From F22 sp963668535 (GTDB lineage: Bacteria > Bacteroidota > Bacteroidia > Bacteroidales > Bacteroidaceae): a DNA stretch of 64,000 nt. The notes beneath the pieces are model-generated. The model searched no databases. It saw nothing but the letters and a program-made list of their open reading frames with translations, and was not told the origin of the DNA. Position numbers and translations under genes: made by a program. Positions 43,681 to 51,919 of this stretch are shown here, in pieces. Positions within the stretch are counted from its first letter, which is position 1; each line of letters begins with the position of its first letter. The stretch spans positions 2,356,001-2,420,000 of the forward strand of contig OY764867.1 in the NCBI GenBank assembly GCA_963668535.1, in the 5' to 3' direction.

Positions 43681-43752
43681 GAGAGCTTTTTGTGACACAT
43701 ATTTCAGTTTACTGATATATATTTCATGTTTATCGATAAGTATATAATTCTT
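43681..43752. repeat. Diverged second copy of the 47-kb repeat region
   Basis: This stretch aligns to about 47046-47115: GA.AGCT.TTTGTG, then TACTGA.ATATA.TTC.ATGT and AGTATAT occur in the same order and spacing. It includes two AGTATAT/GATATAT-type motifs. It lies just past the primase 3' end, so related sequences flank the primase module on both sides. Confidence 0.55.
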
Positions 43753-43769
43753 AACCTAACCCTCCAACC

Positions 43770-45710
43770 TCATTGAAATTCCCTCATCTCCTCCATCACC
43801 TCTCGATACCTCTTCTCATCCACCACCTCAGCGGCCAGCAGTTCTGCGGCCTCTTTACTCAAGGCAGCCATGCGGTCTTGGGCGATTCCCTTTTTCAGAG
43901 CCAGCACAAACTGCTGCATGCTGGACAGTATTTCCTGCGTGGAGGGCTGCGCATCTTCTCCGTAGGTCAACTCCTGCACCATCTGCTGGTCGTAGATGCG
44001 GGTGGCACAAGTGGCGATGTGTTTGTCGTCGCTGCTTTGCAGGGCGGGAACTAGCACATAGGGGGTGTCGCAGAGGTCTTCGCACTGTGCGGCGCTGGAT
44101 AGCCAGTGCTGATGGGCGGTATATAGGGTGTCCATCATGCGCTGCAAAATCTGGTTGGTGAAGTGGATGCCGTCGTCTTGAAGTGTGTGATACGTCCAGT
44201 GAACTAGCGCACTGTCTGCGTGGTGTACGTCTTGGCGATACGTGCCATACAGCACGAGATGGCGGATGATGTCTTTCTCTGCTTTTTCTCGTTGGGAGAT
44301 GGTGGACTGTTCCACGCGGCTGAGTGGCTGGGGTGTTTCTGCGTGCTTGGGCGATAGGGCGGGTAGGGCTCCTTGGATTACATCCAATGATAAGTCCATC
44401 ATGCTGGAGGCTTTCTTGGTGGCTGTCTCTTGGCGCACCCTGTCGGGTATAGCGGCTAGCAACTCAAAAATGATGCTTTGCCTGGTGCGCAATGTCTTCG
44501 CATCGCAGTGGGTCAATGAGGCACAGCAGTGGGTCAACCAATCATGCTGATACTCGGCAAAAGCGGCTAGCAGCGATTCCCGTGAGGCATCGGGATGCTC
44601 CTGTAGATGCCTTAGGATAAATTCATCTGGATCTTGTCCATCGGGCAGGACGACCATATCGACATACATGCCCGCTTGCAGCAGGACTTTCAGATGAGCG
44701 AGCATCGCCTTTTGGCCCGCTCCATCGCCGTCGAGCATCAGAATGGCTTGGTCGTTAAATCGACGCAGCAGACGCACTTGGTCTTGCGTCAGTGCCGTGC
44801 CGCATACGGCAACGGTTTCACGTACCCCAGCTTGGTGCATGGCCAGTACATCTTGGTAGCCCTCCACGATAAAGCAGTGCTTATGTGCCACGATTGCCTT
44901 GCTTGCTTGATATAGGCCGTAAAGCAACTGGTGCTTGTGGTATATATCCGATTCCTTGCTATTGATATACTTCTGTATCTTGTCGGTTTCGGGATGTGTG
45001 GGATCGGGCAATTTGCGTCCTGCAAAGCCTACAAACTCTCCCATATGATTCTGAAGAGGGTAGACCACACGATCGTGTATGGGCGATTGCCAGTCTCTGT
45101 TTCGGTCTTGTCTGAAGAGATGATATTTCTCGATTTCATCTAGGGAATAGCCACTTTTTGTCAAGTACTCTACCAGTTCATTGCTCGTGTGGGGCACCCC
45201 GCCTAGATTAAATGCTTGCATTGTTTTGTCCTGGAGACCACGTGCTTGGAAATACGCATACGCAGTTGTCCGACTTTCCCCTTGGCCGATCGCTTGATCC
45301 ATGTGGCCCTGGTATGCATCGGCCACTGCCCGATGCAAAGCAAAGGCATGCTCGGTGCGCTTTTTCGTTTCAGCGATCTCCTGGGCATACTTCGGGTCTT
45401 TCGGCGTTTCAAGCACAGGGATATGGTACATATCGGCCAACTCACGGACCGCATCGACAAATGACAGCACGCGGCCACGCAGCTCTTCTATCTTCTGATA
45501 GGCCCCAATCACATCGGCACTCCACCCGCAACTTCTACAGATGCAGTAATTGCGGTCGGCATAGACATCGAGTGAGGGCCTATGGTCATCATGCACAAAG
45601 CACACCATGATTTCGTGATTGCCCGAACGCCTCAAGACACCCATCTTGCTTAGGATATGTCCTATGGGTATCTCGGTGCGTACACGGGCTATTGTGATGG
45701 GTACAATCAT
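43770..45710 (-). CDS. DnaG-type primase of a mobile element
   Basis: A 646-residue primase. The N-terminal CHC2 zinc ribbon is CFVHDDHRPSLDV...CICRSCGWSADVI (about 37-68), a variant of CPFH..CFGCG. DnaG catalytic core from about 120; TOPRIM has FIVEGYQDVLAMHQAG near 280 and LMLDGDGAGQKA near 330. The C-terminal helical region should bind DnaB. It makes RNA primers at replication forks. Its 3' 397 bp are duplicated 11.4 kb away. The gene 14 bp upstream is on the same strand. Neighbours point to a mobile copy rather than the chromosomal dnaG. Confidence 0.88.
   Translation of the reverse strand: MIVPITIARVRTEIPIGHILSKMGVLRRSGNHEIMVCFVHDDHRPSLDVYADRNYCICRSCGWSADVIGAYQKIEELRGRVLSFVDAVRELADMYHIPVLETPKDPKYAQEIAETKKRTEHAFALHRAVADAYQGHMDQAIGQGESRTTAYAYFQARGLQDKTMQAFNLGGVPHTSNELVEYLTKSGYSLDEIEKYHLFRQDRNRDWQSPIHDRVVYPLQNHMGEFVGFAGRKLPDPTHPETDKIQKYINSKESDIYHKHQLLYGLYQASKAIVAHKHCFIVEGYQDVLAMHQAGVRETVAVCGTALTQDQVRLLRRFNDQAILMLDGDGAGQKAMLAHLKVLLQAGMYVDMVVLPDGQDPDEFILRHLQEHPDASRESLLAAFAEYQHDWLTHCCASLTHCDAKTLRTRQSIIFELLAAIPDRVRQETATKKASSMMDLSLDVIQGALPALSPKHAETPQPLSRVEQSTISQREKAEKDIIRHLVLYGTYRQDVHHADSALVHWTYHTLQDDGIHFTNQILQRMMDTLYTAHQHWLSSAAQCEDLCDTPYVLVPALQSSDDKHIATCATRIYDQQMVQELTYGEDAQPSTQEILSSMQQFVLALKKGIAQDRMAALSKEAAELLAAEVVDEKRYREVMEEMREFQ
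43781..44177 (-). repeat. 397-bp direct repeat (primase 3' end), right copy
   Basis: It matches 32386-32782 with about nine mismatches and no gaps, in the same orientation. The two copies bracket 11.4 kb with all the defence-like cargo. The left copy lies inside the fused fragment at 32372-32950. Confidence 0.9.
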
Positions 45711-45724
45711 GTGGTATGCATTGG

Positions 45725-46687
45725 TTACTTCGTCGATTTTTTCTTTTGCAAGATCTCCGTTTCATTCTTGATGAGCACATCAGGTATCTCTAGGCTCGAC
45801 TGTGCGTAGAGGTGTGCATATTCAGGATAATGCTGTACAGGCCATATATTATGCGCTTGATTATAGGCAGCAATCTGGCTGAGCACCTTATTATTGAAAT
45901 AATAATCCAGACATTTTTCGCCCCTCTGTCTTTCAGGGGCTTGATCCAGAGAGGTGACTTTGGGAATGAGTTCCAACATCTTGTTATACAGTCTCTCGTG
46001 CTTCTTAGGCAAGTCGTTTATCAAAGGTTGGAGTACATACCAAAAAGGCGTTCTCTTGTCCACCTTAGTACATAGCGCATCTATCGTTTCTCGCTGATCA
46101 AGTGTTTGAAAAATATTAATCACTAGGTGTGTGTGCAATGAGGCCATTTTATATGTCTTTGTGCCTTGTACACAGGTACAGAGTTGCTTTATCTTATCCT
46201 TATTAGTATAGGTCACCCAATCACTTCCGCTGAGGATCTTGTGATAGTGTGCATTGATCAAGCATTTCTTCCTGAGTTTATATATACCGAAACAATGCAG
46301 ATGAGGTTCGAGCTTTTTGACGCTGACATTGCATGGTATCATGACACCTTTTAGGGAGGGGATGCAGTTGGTATTGATCAGAATCATTCCTTTACGGTCA
46401 TATTTGACATACCGAATAAAAGTTTGACTGTTGAGGTTGATATACTCATTGTCATGTTCAAATACGACAAATCGTTTGGGGACTTCGCCTTTCTTTTTTT
46501 TAGGGCAGTTAGCCTTATCGATCACTGTACACAGAGCCAGTAATTGGTCAAATAAATCAGACGTCAACGTGATTTTTTCGGGGCACTTACCGTAGCCTAT
46601 ATATAGGCTACTTTCATTGAAGCGTGCCAGCGGTTTTCGACTCAATTTGTCCATTATCTCCCTCCATAGATCATCTGCTTGTTTCAT
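45725..46687 (-). CDS. Hypothetical protein of the primase operon
   Basis: A 320-residue soluble protein just upstream of the primase gene (14-bp gap), so probably part of the same replication unit. No motif that I recognise; it contains scattered Cys and His (HLHCFGIYKLRKKCLINAHYH) and ends in a basic tail. Recurrent Lys-rich stretches fit nucleic-acid contact. It could be an initiator or a primase partner. The start at 46687 faces the 47-kb repeat region. Confidence 0.5.
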   Translation of the reverse strand: MKQADDLWREIMDKLSRKPLARFNESSLYIGYGKCPEKITLTSDLFDQLLALCTVIDKANCPKKKKGEVPKRFVVFEHDNEYINLNSQTFIRYVKYDRKGMILINTNCIPSLKGVMIPCNVSVKKLEPHLHCFGIYKLRKKCLINAHYHKILSGSDWVTYTNKDKIKQLCTCVQGTKTYKMASLHTHLVINIFQTLDQRETIDALCTKVDKRTPFWYVLQPLINDLPKKHERLYNKMLELIPKVTSLDQAPERQRGEKCLDYYFNNKVLSQIAAYNQAHNIWPVQHYPEYAHLYAQSSLEIPDVLIKNETEILQKKKSTK

Positions 46688-47244
46688 TTTTAATTTAGTT
46701 TGATTTCAAAATTAATAAGTGTTATTTAAGTACAAGACAAATTTAGCATACACAATTTATATATACAAGTCAAATGCTGGAATAACACATAAATAGTTAC
46801 TTTATCCAACATATAGTGCATTTGTTACAAATCGTCACACGTACAAGTGGAAATATACAGATATACAGGATGTTTCTATGTGCGCTTTTTGCTCCATAGC
46901 GATAAATATATGACAATAATATGACAAAATGCTTCTACGTAAAGAGTGTATAAGATGTTACATATCGTACATAGCATACCGTATGTTTTACCAAAATATT
47001 TGTTCATGATGTATCGTTTATATACATTTATCACCGTGTTCGCGCGAAAGCTATTTGTGGGGTATATTGCAGCCTACTGAGATATACTTCCATGTCTACC
47101 CACGAGTATATGGCAGCTTGCTGCGATATACTTCTCACTCAGTCGGCAAGTATATCTAGGGTAGCTGCCATATACTTGTCTAGTCGATCATCTACACTAG
47201 ATGGCTTAGGTATCATCGTTTTTTTAATTTTAAGGAAAGTTCTT
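46688..47244. other. Intergenic region with nested inverted repeats; candidate replication origin or operator
   Basis: A 557-bp A/T-rich gap between divergent genes. AGTATATGGCAGCT (47105-47118) is repeated as its exact complement at 47163-47176. Nested inside is GATATACTT (47125-47133) with complement AAGTATATC (47148-47156). Another GATATACTT is at 47081. TTCGCGCGAA (47039-47048) is a perfect 10-bp palindrome. Five ATATACTT-type boxes within 100 bp beside a replication-protein gene look like initiator-binding sites. Whether it is an origin is inferred. Confidence 0.6.
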
Positions 47245-47799
47245 ATGGACAACAAGAAACGTGGCAGGAATATCAAATTCATTTCTTTGCCAGTAAACAG
47301 TATGGGACAAGAACCCTTTTGTGGCATTATCCACAAATTGGGAGGCAATATGGCCATAGTCTATTTAACCATTTGTCTACGTATTATTGAGAAGGGCGAT
47401 TATGTCGCTACGCTTAGTTTTGCCGACTGTGAAGCGTTGAGCACTTTGCTCGGTGTGCCTATCAAGCGGCTACAAGAACAGTTGCAACTACTGATTGATG
47501 AAGGGTATTTCAGTCAGCTACTCTATAACAAGGATGGTCGCTTGACCAATGCCTTTATTCAAAGTCGATTTTTACGGGCCAGTTACCATATCCGCAAGAA
47601 AACGACAGCCATACCGCTTGACATCCTCTGCGTCTCCTCCAAGGAACGTATGACGTATCGCGTGGGACTTCATGAGAAGAACCACCGAGAAGTCGTCCAA
47701 TACACCAGCGATGAGAAGTATCTGGCGGCCTGCGAGTCTTTTGGAGGGGTCGATGAGATGAATCGCCTTATTACAGAAAATGCACATTTGTTGCGCTGA
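47245..47799 (+). CDS. Lin1244/Lin1753-like (DUF4373) replication-associated protein
   Basis: A 184-residue protein started at ATG 47245, preceded by TAAGGAAAG; the longer frame from 47092 runs through the inverted repeats. The middle (FCGIIHKLGGNMAIVYLTICLRI, then LLIDEGYFSQLLY, then GRLTNAFIQSRFLRA) has the winged-helix pattern of Lin1244/Lin1753 N-terminal domains, which occur in phage and plasmid replication proteins. It is the likely binder of the adjacent repeats. A terminator follows at 47809. Confidence 0.65.
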   Translation: MDNKKRGRNIKFISLPVNSMGQEPFCGIIHKLGGNMAIVYLTICLRIIEKGDYVATLSFADCEALSTLLGVPIKRLQEQLQLLIDEGYFSQLLYNKDGRLTNAFIQSRFLRASYHIRKKTTAIPLDILCVSSKERMTYRVGLHEKNHREVVQYTSDEKYLAACESFGGVDEMNRLITENAHLLR

Positions 47800-47808
47800 C
47801 AGTCTATT

Positions 47809-47850
47809 ATACGCACTGAGAAGTCCCAGAGCTTCTAGTGCGTATTTTTT
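47809..47850 (+). terminator. Terminator of the replication-protein gene
   Basis: ATACGCACT (47809-47817) pairs with AGTGCGTAT (47837-47845), with an inner AAG/CTT, then T6. Confidence 0.85.
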
Positions 47851-47945
47851 ACGCTGGGACACCCAACGTTTATTTAGAAAAAGAGTTCTTACAGAACTCT
47901 GTATCAGAAAACTAGAAAACCAGAAAATTTTGAAATGAATTGCTT

Positions 47946-48998
47946 ATGACACTTGCTGCCGATGCTATGCCCCGTACCGACCACCTGTTTTATTTCAATC
48001 CTTTCGGATTGACTGTTGTGCTCGACGTGCCCGACCGCCATGGAGCCTCACGGCTGTCCATCAACGACGTCATCTACATGCTGGCCCAAGGCCTCTGTCC
48101 CCCACGTTTCACCCATTGGTACTCTCCGAGACACCACGAATATCAAGGCCGTTATGCTTGGAAGTTTCAACCCGAATATGCCTCCACCGCCCAGTGGGAT
48201 CTGGCGACCCTCGAAGACTATCTTCACGTGCTCCAAATCGGACTACGTCCTGAGACCGACCTCGAACTCTACTTCTTTCTCCATGCCACCGACTGGGGGT
48301 ATATCGACAATCCCGTCTTTCTGTTGATGCAGCAAGAAGTGGATGGGTTGGTAAAGGAGGGCTTCTCTTGGGAGAAGCGTCAAAACCTTGTCGATAAGCT
48401 CGAAAACTGTGCCTGCGAGCACTTCAAGCGATACATGACCCTCAAGCCCGAGATGGTCCTGGCCGATAAGAAAGCACGCCAAAAGGAAATCGCGCTACCT
48501 TCGGACCAATGGCATCTGGTCGATGAGATCATCAATCCTGATAAGTTCCCTTTTATAGCCATGGTTTTGGACCGTGCCCGTCAGCCCATTCCCGATCTCA
48601 ACGATCTGGTACAGGCCCAAAGAGAGAAGAAGATTCTGCCCGGCTATATCCCCAATCCGTATGACATGACGGACGAACTCCATACCGACCATTTGGGCCT
48701 GCTCTGGATCGTGCCTGAGTATATCCAAACACCCCATTACAACCTTTTGGGCCTGATCGCCAAAATCCGTGAAGCAGGGATCACAGGGTGGGATCATATC
48801 TGCTTTTTAGTGCATCTATCCAACTACGGTTGTGTGGGCAATGCCGTGATAGGGGCCTTGGAGACGCTCAAGAAGTCGCTCGACCTACGAGAGGCCAAAG
48901 GGGGACGGCCCATCACCAATAATTTCAACTACCTCAAAGGCATCATACTGAACATGAAGAGTTTCCGAATCGTAGCCCCACGGGCCACCAAAAAGTAA
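47946..48998 (+). CDS. Hypothetical protein of the replication module
   Basis: A 350-residue soluble protein started at ATG 47946 (a TTG two codons earlier is possible). Proline-, Trp- and Tyr-rich N-terminal half (FTHWYSPRHHEYQGRYAWKF), helical C-terminal half. No family recognised. It leads a same-strand run (this gene, the 49005 gene, dnaB) with 6-bp and overlapping junctions, so it probably serves replication. GC content is visibly higher than in the neighbouring cargo. Confidence 0.55.
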   Translation: MTLAADAMPRTDHLFYFNPFGLTVVLDVPDRHGASRLSINDVIYMLAQGLCPPRFTHWYSPRHHEYQGRYAWKFQPEYASTAQWDLATLEDYLHVLQIGLRPETDLELYFFLHATDWGYIDNPVFLLMQQEVDGLVKEGFSWEKRQNLVDKLENCACEHFKRYMTLKPEMVLADKKARQKEIALPSDQWHLVDEIINPDKFPFIAMVLDRARQPIPDLNDLVQAQREKKILPGYIPNPYDMTDELHTDHLGLLWIVPEYIQTPHYNLLGLIAKIREAGITGWDHICFLVHLSNYGCVGNAVIGALETLKKSLDLREAKGGRPITNNFNYLKGIILNMKSFRIVAPRATKK

Positions 48999-49004
48999 CA
49001 GCCT

Positions 49005-49340
49005 ATGATACGCAGAAACAGATACTTGAGGATATTGCAACATATCACTCGAGCGTCTATCAGCAAGCAAGAGTTGGCGGCGGCCATGCTGGCCACCGAA
49101 TGTGCGTCGCCGCAGGCAGCGCTGAAAACGGTGCAGCGAGCCTTCCGCTCGTCCAAGGGGCTGCAAGAAATGATGGCCTTGCTGGGTTATCGCAAAGAGC
49201 AAAAGCAGCTCACCATCGCCCAGGCCTTGGTGATGAATGCCTACTTGGGTGGCGATGCCGACCACCGTATCTACGAGGCCTTGTGTGCCTTTATTGAAAC
49301 CAAATATCCCTCAATAATAGACGAATGCAAACGAGTGTAA
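49005..49340 (+). CDS. Small hypothetical protein preceding dnaB
   Basis: A 111-residue, Ala- and Arg-rich helical protein (ITRASISKQELAAAMLATECASPQAALKTV). The helix pattern suggests a small DNA- or helicase-binding domain; a helicase loader is conceivable but not shown. It starts 6 bp after the previous gene and overlaps dnaB by 16 bp, so it is translated as part of that operon. Confidence 0.5.
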   Translation: MIRRNRYLRILQHITRASISKQELAAAMLATECASPQAALKTVQRAFRSSKGLQEMMALLGYRKEQKQLTIAQALVMNAYLGGDADHRIYEALCAFIETKYPSIIDECKRV

Positions 49341-50914
49341 GAGCCACGGCGATAGTCCTACAAGATAAGGAAATGGAGCACCAAGTGCTCACCAGCATCA
49401 TGATGACGGGGGCGAAAGCGTACTATACCGTTAGCCCCTTTTTGCAACCAGAAGATTTTGATGTCGAAGTCCACCGCTTGGTATTTGAAGCCATGGGCGA
49501 AATGGTCACCATGATGGCAGAGGATGCAGACCCCCAGCCATTTGATGCCCTGCTACTTCGACGGCAGTTGACCGACAACGGCAATCTCGACCGAGTAGGG
49601 GGTCTGCCCATCCTGAGCCAGTTGACTGGCAGCAGCCTCGTCGAGGAAACCCTCATACGCTATGCCAAGAGTCTCAAGGTGCTCTCGCTGCGGCGTGCCC
49701 TGCAAGGCATCGGGTATAGTCTGACAGAATCGGTCGACGACCCCCTCAAAAGCCTCGCCGACATCGTGCGTGAAACGGAGCAGCAGCTCGTGGAGATCGA
49801 CATGGCCCAAAGCGAAGAGAAAGGGTGCAGCGTGAGCGACCTGCTAGCATCCCGAGAGGACTGCTTGGACTACTTCACTGGCGATAAGCAAGTGGTGAGT
49901 TGGAAAACAGGTTTTCATGAACTCGATGCCATCACTGGTGGGGTGAGTCCGGGCAATTTTGTCGTCATCGGGGCTCGTCCGGGCGAAGGAAAATCGGCAC
50001 TGGCCTTGCGCCTGGCCACCAATCTGGCCGAGATCAATGCCATGCGCACCGCATTTATCACCCTCGAGATGAGCAGCATAGATACACTGAAACGTATCAA
50101 CAGTTTTATGTCTGAAGTGAGCCATGATAAAGTCAAAGCCAAAACGCTCACCACCCTCGAACGCAAACGGGTGGAGCGGGCTTTTCATGAGATGAAATCT
50201 CTCCAAGTCGATATTCACAGTCAGGCTGGCATCACCATCTCCAAGGTGCTCACCATGATACGCCATAGCGTGCACAAACGGCAGGTGCAGATTGTCGTGA
50301 TCGACTATATCCAGTTGCTCAATCCCGATGGCAAAAGTCAGCAGATGCGCTATGCCGAAGTGGGCGAGATGTGTAAGAGCCTCAAGCAATTGGCCATGGA
50401 ACTGGATATCTGCATTATCGGTTTGTCGCAGCTCAACCGTGAATCGAGCAAGCGAGAGGGGAATGATAGCAAGCGTCCCACCAATACCGACTTGCGTGAA
50501 TCGGGGGAACTCGAACAGAGTTCGGACATGGTGTGGCTCCTGTATCGCCCTGAGTATCACTCGATCAAGCAACTGAATAATCAGGATACCAAAGGCAAGG
50601 CACTGGTGATTGTGAGCAAAAACCGTGATGGAGGAACAGGCGATGCCAACATGGCCTTTATAGCCGCCTATCGTAAGTTTGACAATCTCAATGGACCAGG
50701 ACTGGTGTCGCCGCCCGTGCAGATGCGAGACTATATGCCAGCGGTCACTGCGGCGAGTGCATCGGGCGAGGCGGGTGCATCGGTATCTACCCGTGTCAAG
50801 TCGCCCGAGGCGTTGGGCTGCGATGGCCCCAGTGGGGTGAAGGTGCCCGCAGCCATGATGCCCGAGTTTATGACCAAAAGAAAGTGGTATCTGTATGAGG
50901 AGGATTGGGAGTAG
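49325..50914 (+). CDS. dnaB: Replicative DNA helicase, DnaB family
   Basis: A 529-residue helicase. The N-terminal DnaB domain (about 10-125) contacts primase. The RecA-like domain has Walker A GARPGEGKSAL near 217, a TLEMSS segment near 248, Walker B VVIDYIQLL near 325, and the GLSQLNRESSKR stretch near 375. The usual C-terminal extension is Ala/Gly-rich. With the DnaG-type primase it forms a private replication set. Mobile origin inferred from neighbours; the chromosome probably has its own dnaB elsewhere. Confidence 0.92.
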   Translation: MQTSVRATAIVLQDKEMEHQVLTSIMMTGAKAYYTVSPFLQPEDFDVEVHRLVFEAMGEMVTMMAEDADPQPFDALLLRRQLTDNGNLDRVGGLPILSQLTGSSLVEETLIRYAKSLKVLSLRRALQGIGYSLTESVDDPLKSLADIVRETEQQLVEIDMAQSEEKGCSVSDLLASREDCLDYFTGDKQVVSWKTGFHELDAITGGVSPGNFVVIGARPGEGKSALALRLATNLAEINAMRTAFITLEMSSIDTLKRINSFMSEVSHDKVKAKTLTTLERKRVERAFHEMKSLQVDIHSQAGITISKVLTMIRHSVHKRQVQIVVIDYIQLLNPDGKSQQMRYAEVGEMCKSLKQLAMELDICIIGLSQLNRESSKREGNDSKRPTNTDLRESGELEQSSDMVWLLYRPEYHSIKQLNNQDTKGKALVIVSKNRDGGTGDANMAFIAAYRKFDNLNGPGLVSPPVQMRDYMPAVTAASASGEAGASVSTRVKSPEALGCDGPSGVKVPAAMMPEFMTKRKWYLYEEDWE

Positions 50915-50953
50915 TTAAACAATCTATAAGTATCTTATGAAACCCTCAATGAG

Positions 50954-50996
50954 CAGCAGTATCCGGACACCTCGTCGGGCTACTGCTGTATCTTTG
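50954..50996 (+). promoter_or_regulatory. Hairpin/operator and -7 box upstream of the HU-like gene
   Basis: CAGCAGTA (50954-50961) and TACTGCTG (50981-50988) form an 8-bp inverted repeat that runs directly into the -7 box TATCTTTG (50989-50996). It may end the dnaB transcript and also bind a regulator of the HU gene. No clear -33 box. Confidence 0.45.
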
Positions 50997-51050
50997 TCGT
51001 GTATTCAGCTGAAACATGTGTTCTAAGTTTAAATCTAAATTTTTGTAGAA

Positions 51051-51608
51051 ATGAGCGTATTGATTAAAGGCCGTTTGGCGAGCATCGCCAACAAAGACGG
51101 CAAGAAACTGTTCCACCCGCAAGCCGTGTCTCGTGGGCTGGTAACCACGAAGCAACTGGGCGACGATATCGCCGAGAAATCAGCGATGACCCGAGGAGAT
51201 GTGCTGAGTGTGATAGACAATATGATTTCGTTGATCAAGAAGGCTTTGCGCGACGGTAAGTCGGTCAAGCTCGACGGCATCGGATCATTGTATATCACAG
51301 TGAAATCCAACGGAAATGGAGTGGAAGATTTGCGCGATCTGAGCATCAACCAAATCGACCATGCCCACATCGTGTTTCGTGAAGAGAAAACCCGTACGGC
51401 AGGTAAAACCCGTGCCACCTTGTCGGATGACATCAGCTACGAACTGGCCAAAGAGCTTCAAGAGCAACTAGGCAAGATCGGTGTGACCGACACCAACGTG
51501 CCATCAGGCAATCCTGACTGGCTAGGTGAGGACGACAGCGAACCATCAGGTGGGGACACTGGTGGGGATACTGGCGGCGAATCTGGCGGCGACGACTTGC
51601 TAGGCTAA
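51051..51608 (+). CDS. HU-like DNA-binding protein (HU-HIG type) with acidic Gly-rich tail
   Basis: A 185-residue protein. Residues 1-125 form an extended HU/IHF-like domain (SVLIKGRLA, VSRGLVTTKQLGDDIAEKS, SVKLDGIGSLYITVKS). The tail from about 150 is low-complexity Gly/Asp/Ser (GGDTGGDTGGESGGDD). This type occurs in Bacteroidota just before a smalltalk gene and an amidase, as here. It binds DNA; the purpose in this cluster is unknown. Confidence 0.85.
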   Translation: MSVLIKGRLASIANKDGKKLFHPQAVSRGLVTTKQLGDDIAEKSAMTRGDVLSVIDNMISLIKKALRDGKSVKLDGIGSLYITVKSNGNGVEDLRDLSINQIDHAHIVFREEKTRTAGKTRATLSDDISYELAKELQEQLGKIGVTDTNVPSGNPDWLGEDDSEPSGGDTGGDTGGESGGDDLLG

Positions 51609-51675
51609 ACTAAGGGTGTTGGGGGAAGCCAACCTCCAACACCCAAACAATGACTAATCTAAAAAGAAGAAAACA

Positions 51676-51807
51676 ATGAAACCATTAACCACTCAGAAAG
51701 ACTCATCACGCTGGTCTTACTGGCTCAATCTTGTTATTGCCGTATTGTCCACACTGGTTGGAGCAATCGGCGCGAAAGCAGCTACAGTCACTCATCTTAT
51801 CGGATAG
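51676..51807 (+). CDS. Smalltalk protein (43 aa, single membrane segment)
   Basis: A 43-codon gene, too short for most gene finders. The protein has a polar start, a Trp pair (RWSYW) and one hydrophobic segment (LNLVIAVLSTLVGAIGAKA). It matches the smalltalk family by size, layout and place between an HU-like gene and an amidase. It resembles a tiny membrane peptide such as a holin; this function is a guess. Confidence 0.8.
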   Translation: MKPLTTQKDSSRWSYWLNLVIAVLSTLVGAIGAKAATVTHLIG

Positions 51808-51844
51808 AGTATGCTGACATCTGAAAGGAGCTACCCAGTGTAGC

Positions 51845-51886
51845 AGGAGTGGTGCGTGCTACTAGGCACAGCCACTCCACCTTTTT
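51845..51886 (+). terminator. Terminator after the HU-smalltalk pair
   Basis: GGAGTGG (51846-51852) pairs with CCACTCC (51872-51878), with an inner GTGC/GCAC, then CTTTTTG. Confidence 0.75.
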
Positions 51887-51919
51887 GTTTCAAGAAACCA
51901 CAATAAAAAACCAATCAAT

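Noticed and set aside
45212..45610. Plus-strand frames opposite the primase gene
   Set aside because: Antisense shadows of a GC-rich coding region whose minus-strand frame has zinc and TOPRIM motifs.
47092..47244. Upstream start for the replication protein
   Set aside because: It would translate through the nested inverted repeats; the ATG at 47245 has a better leader and fits the family start.
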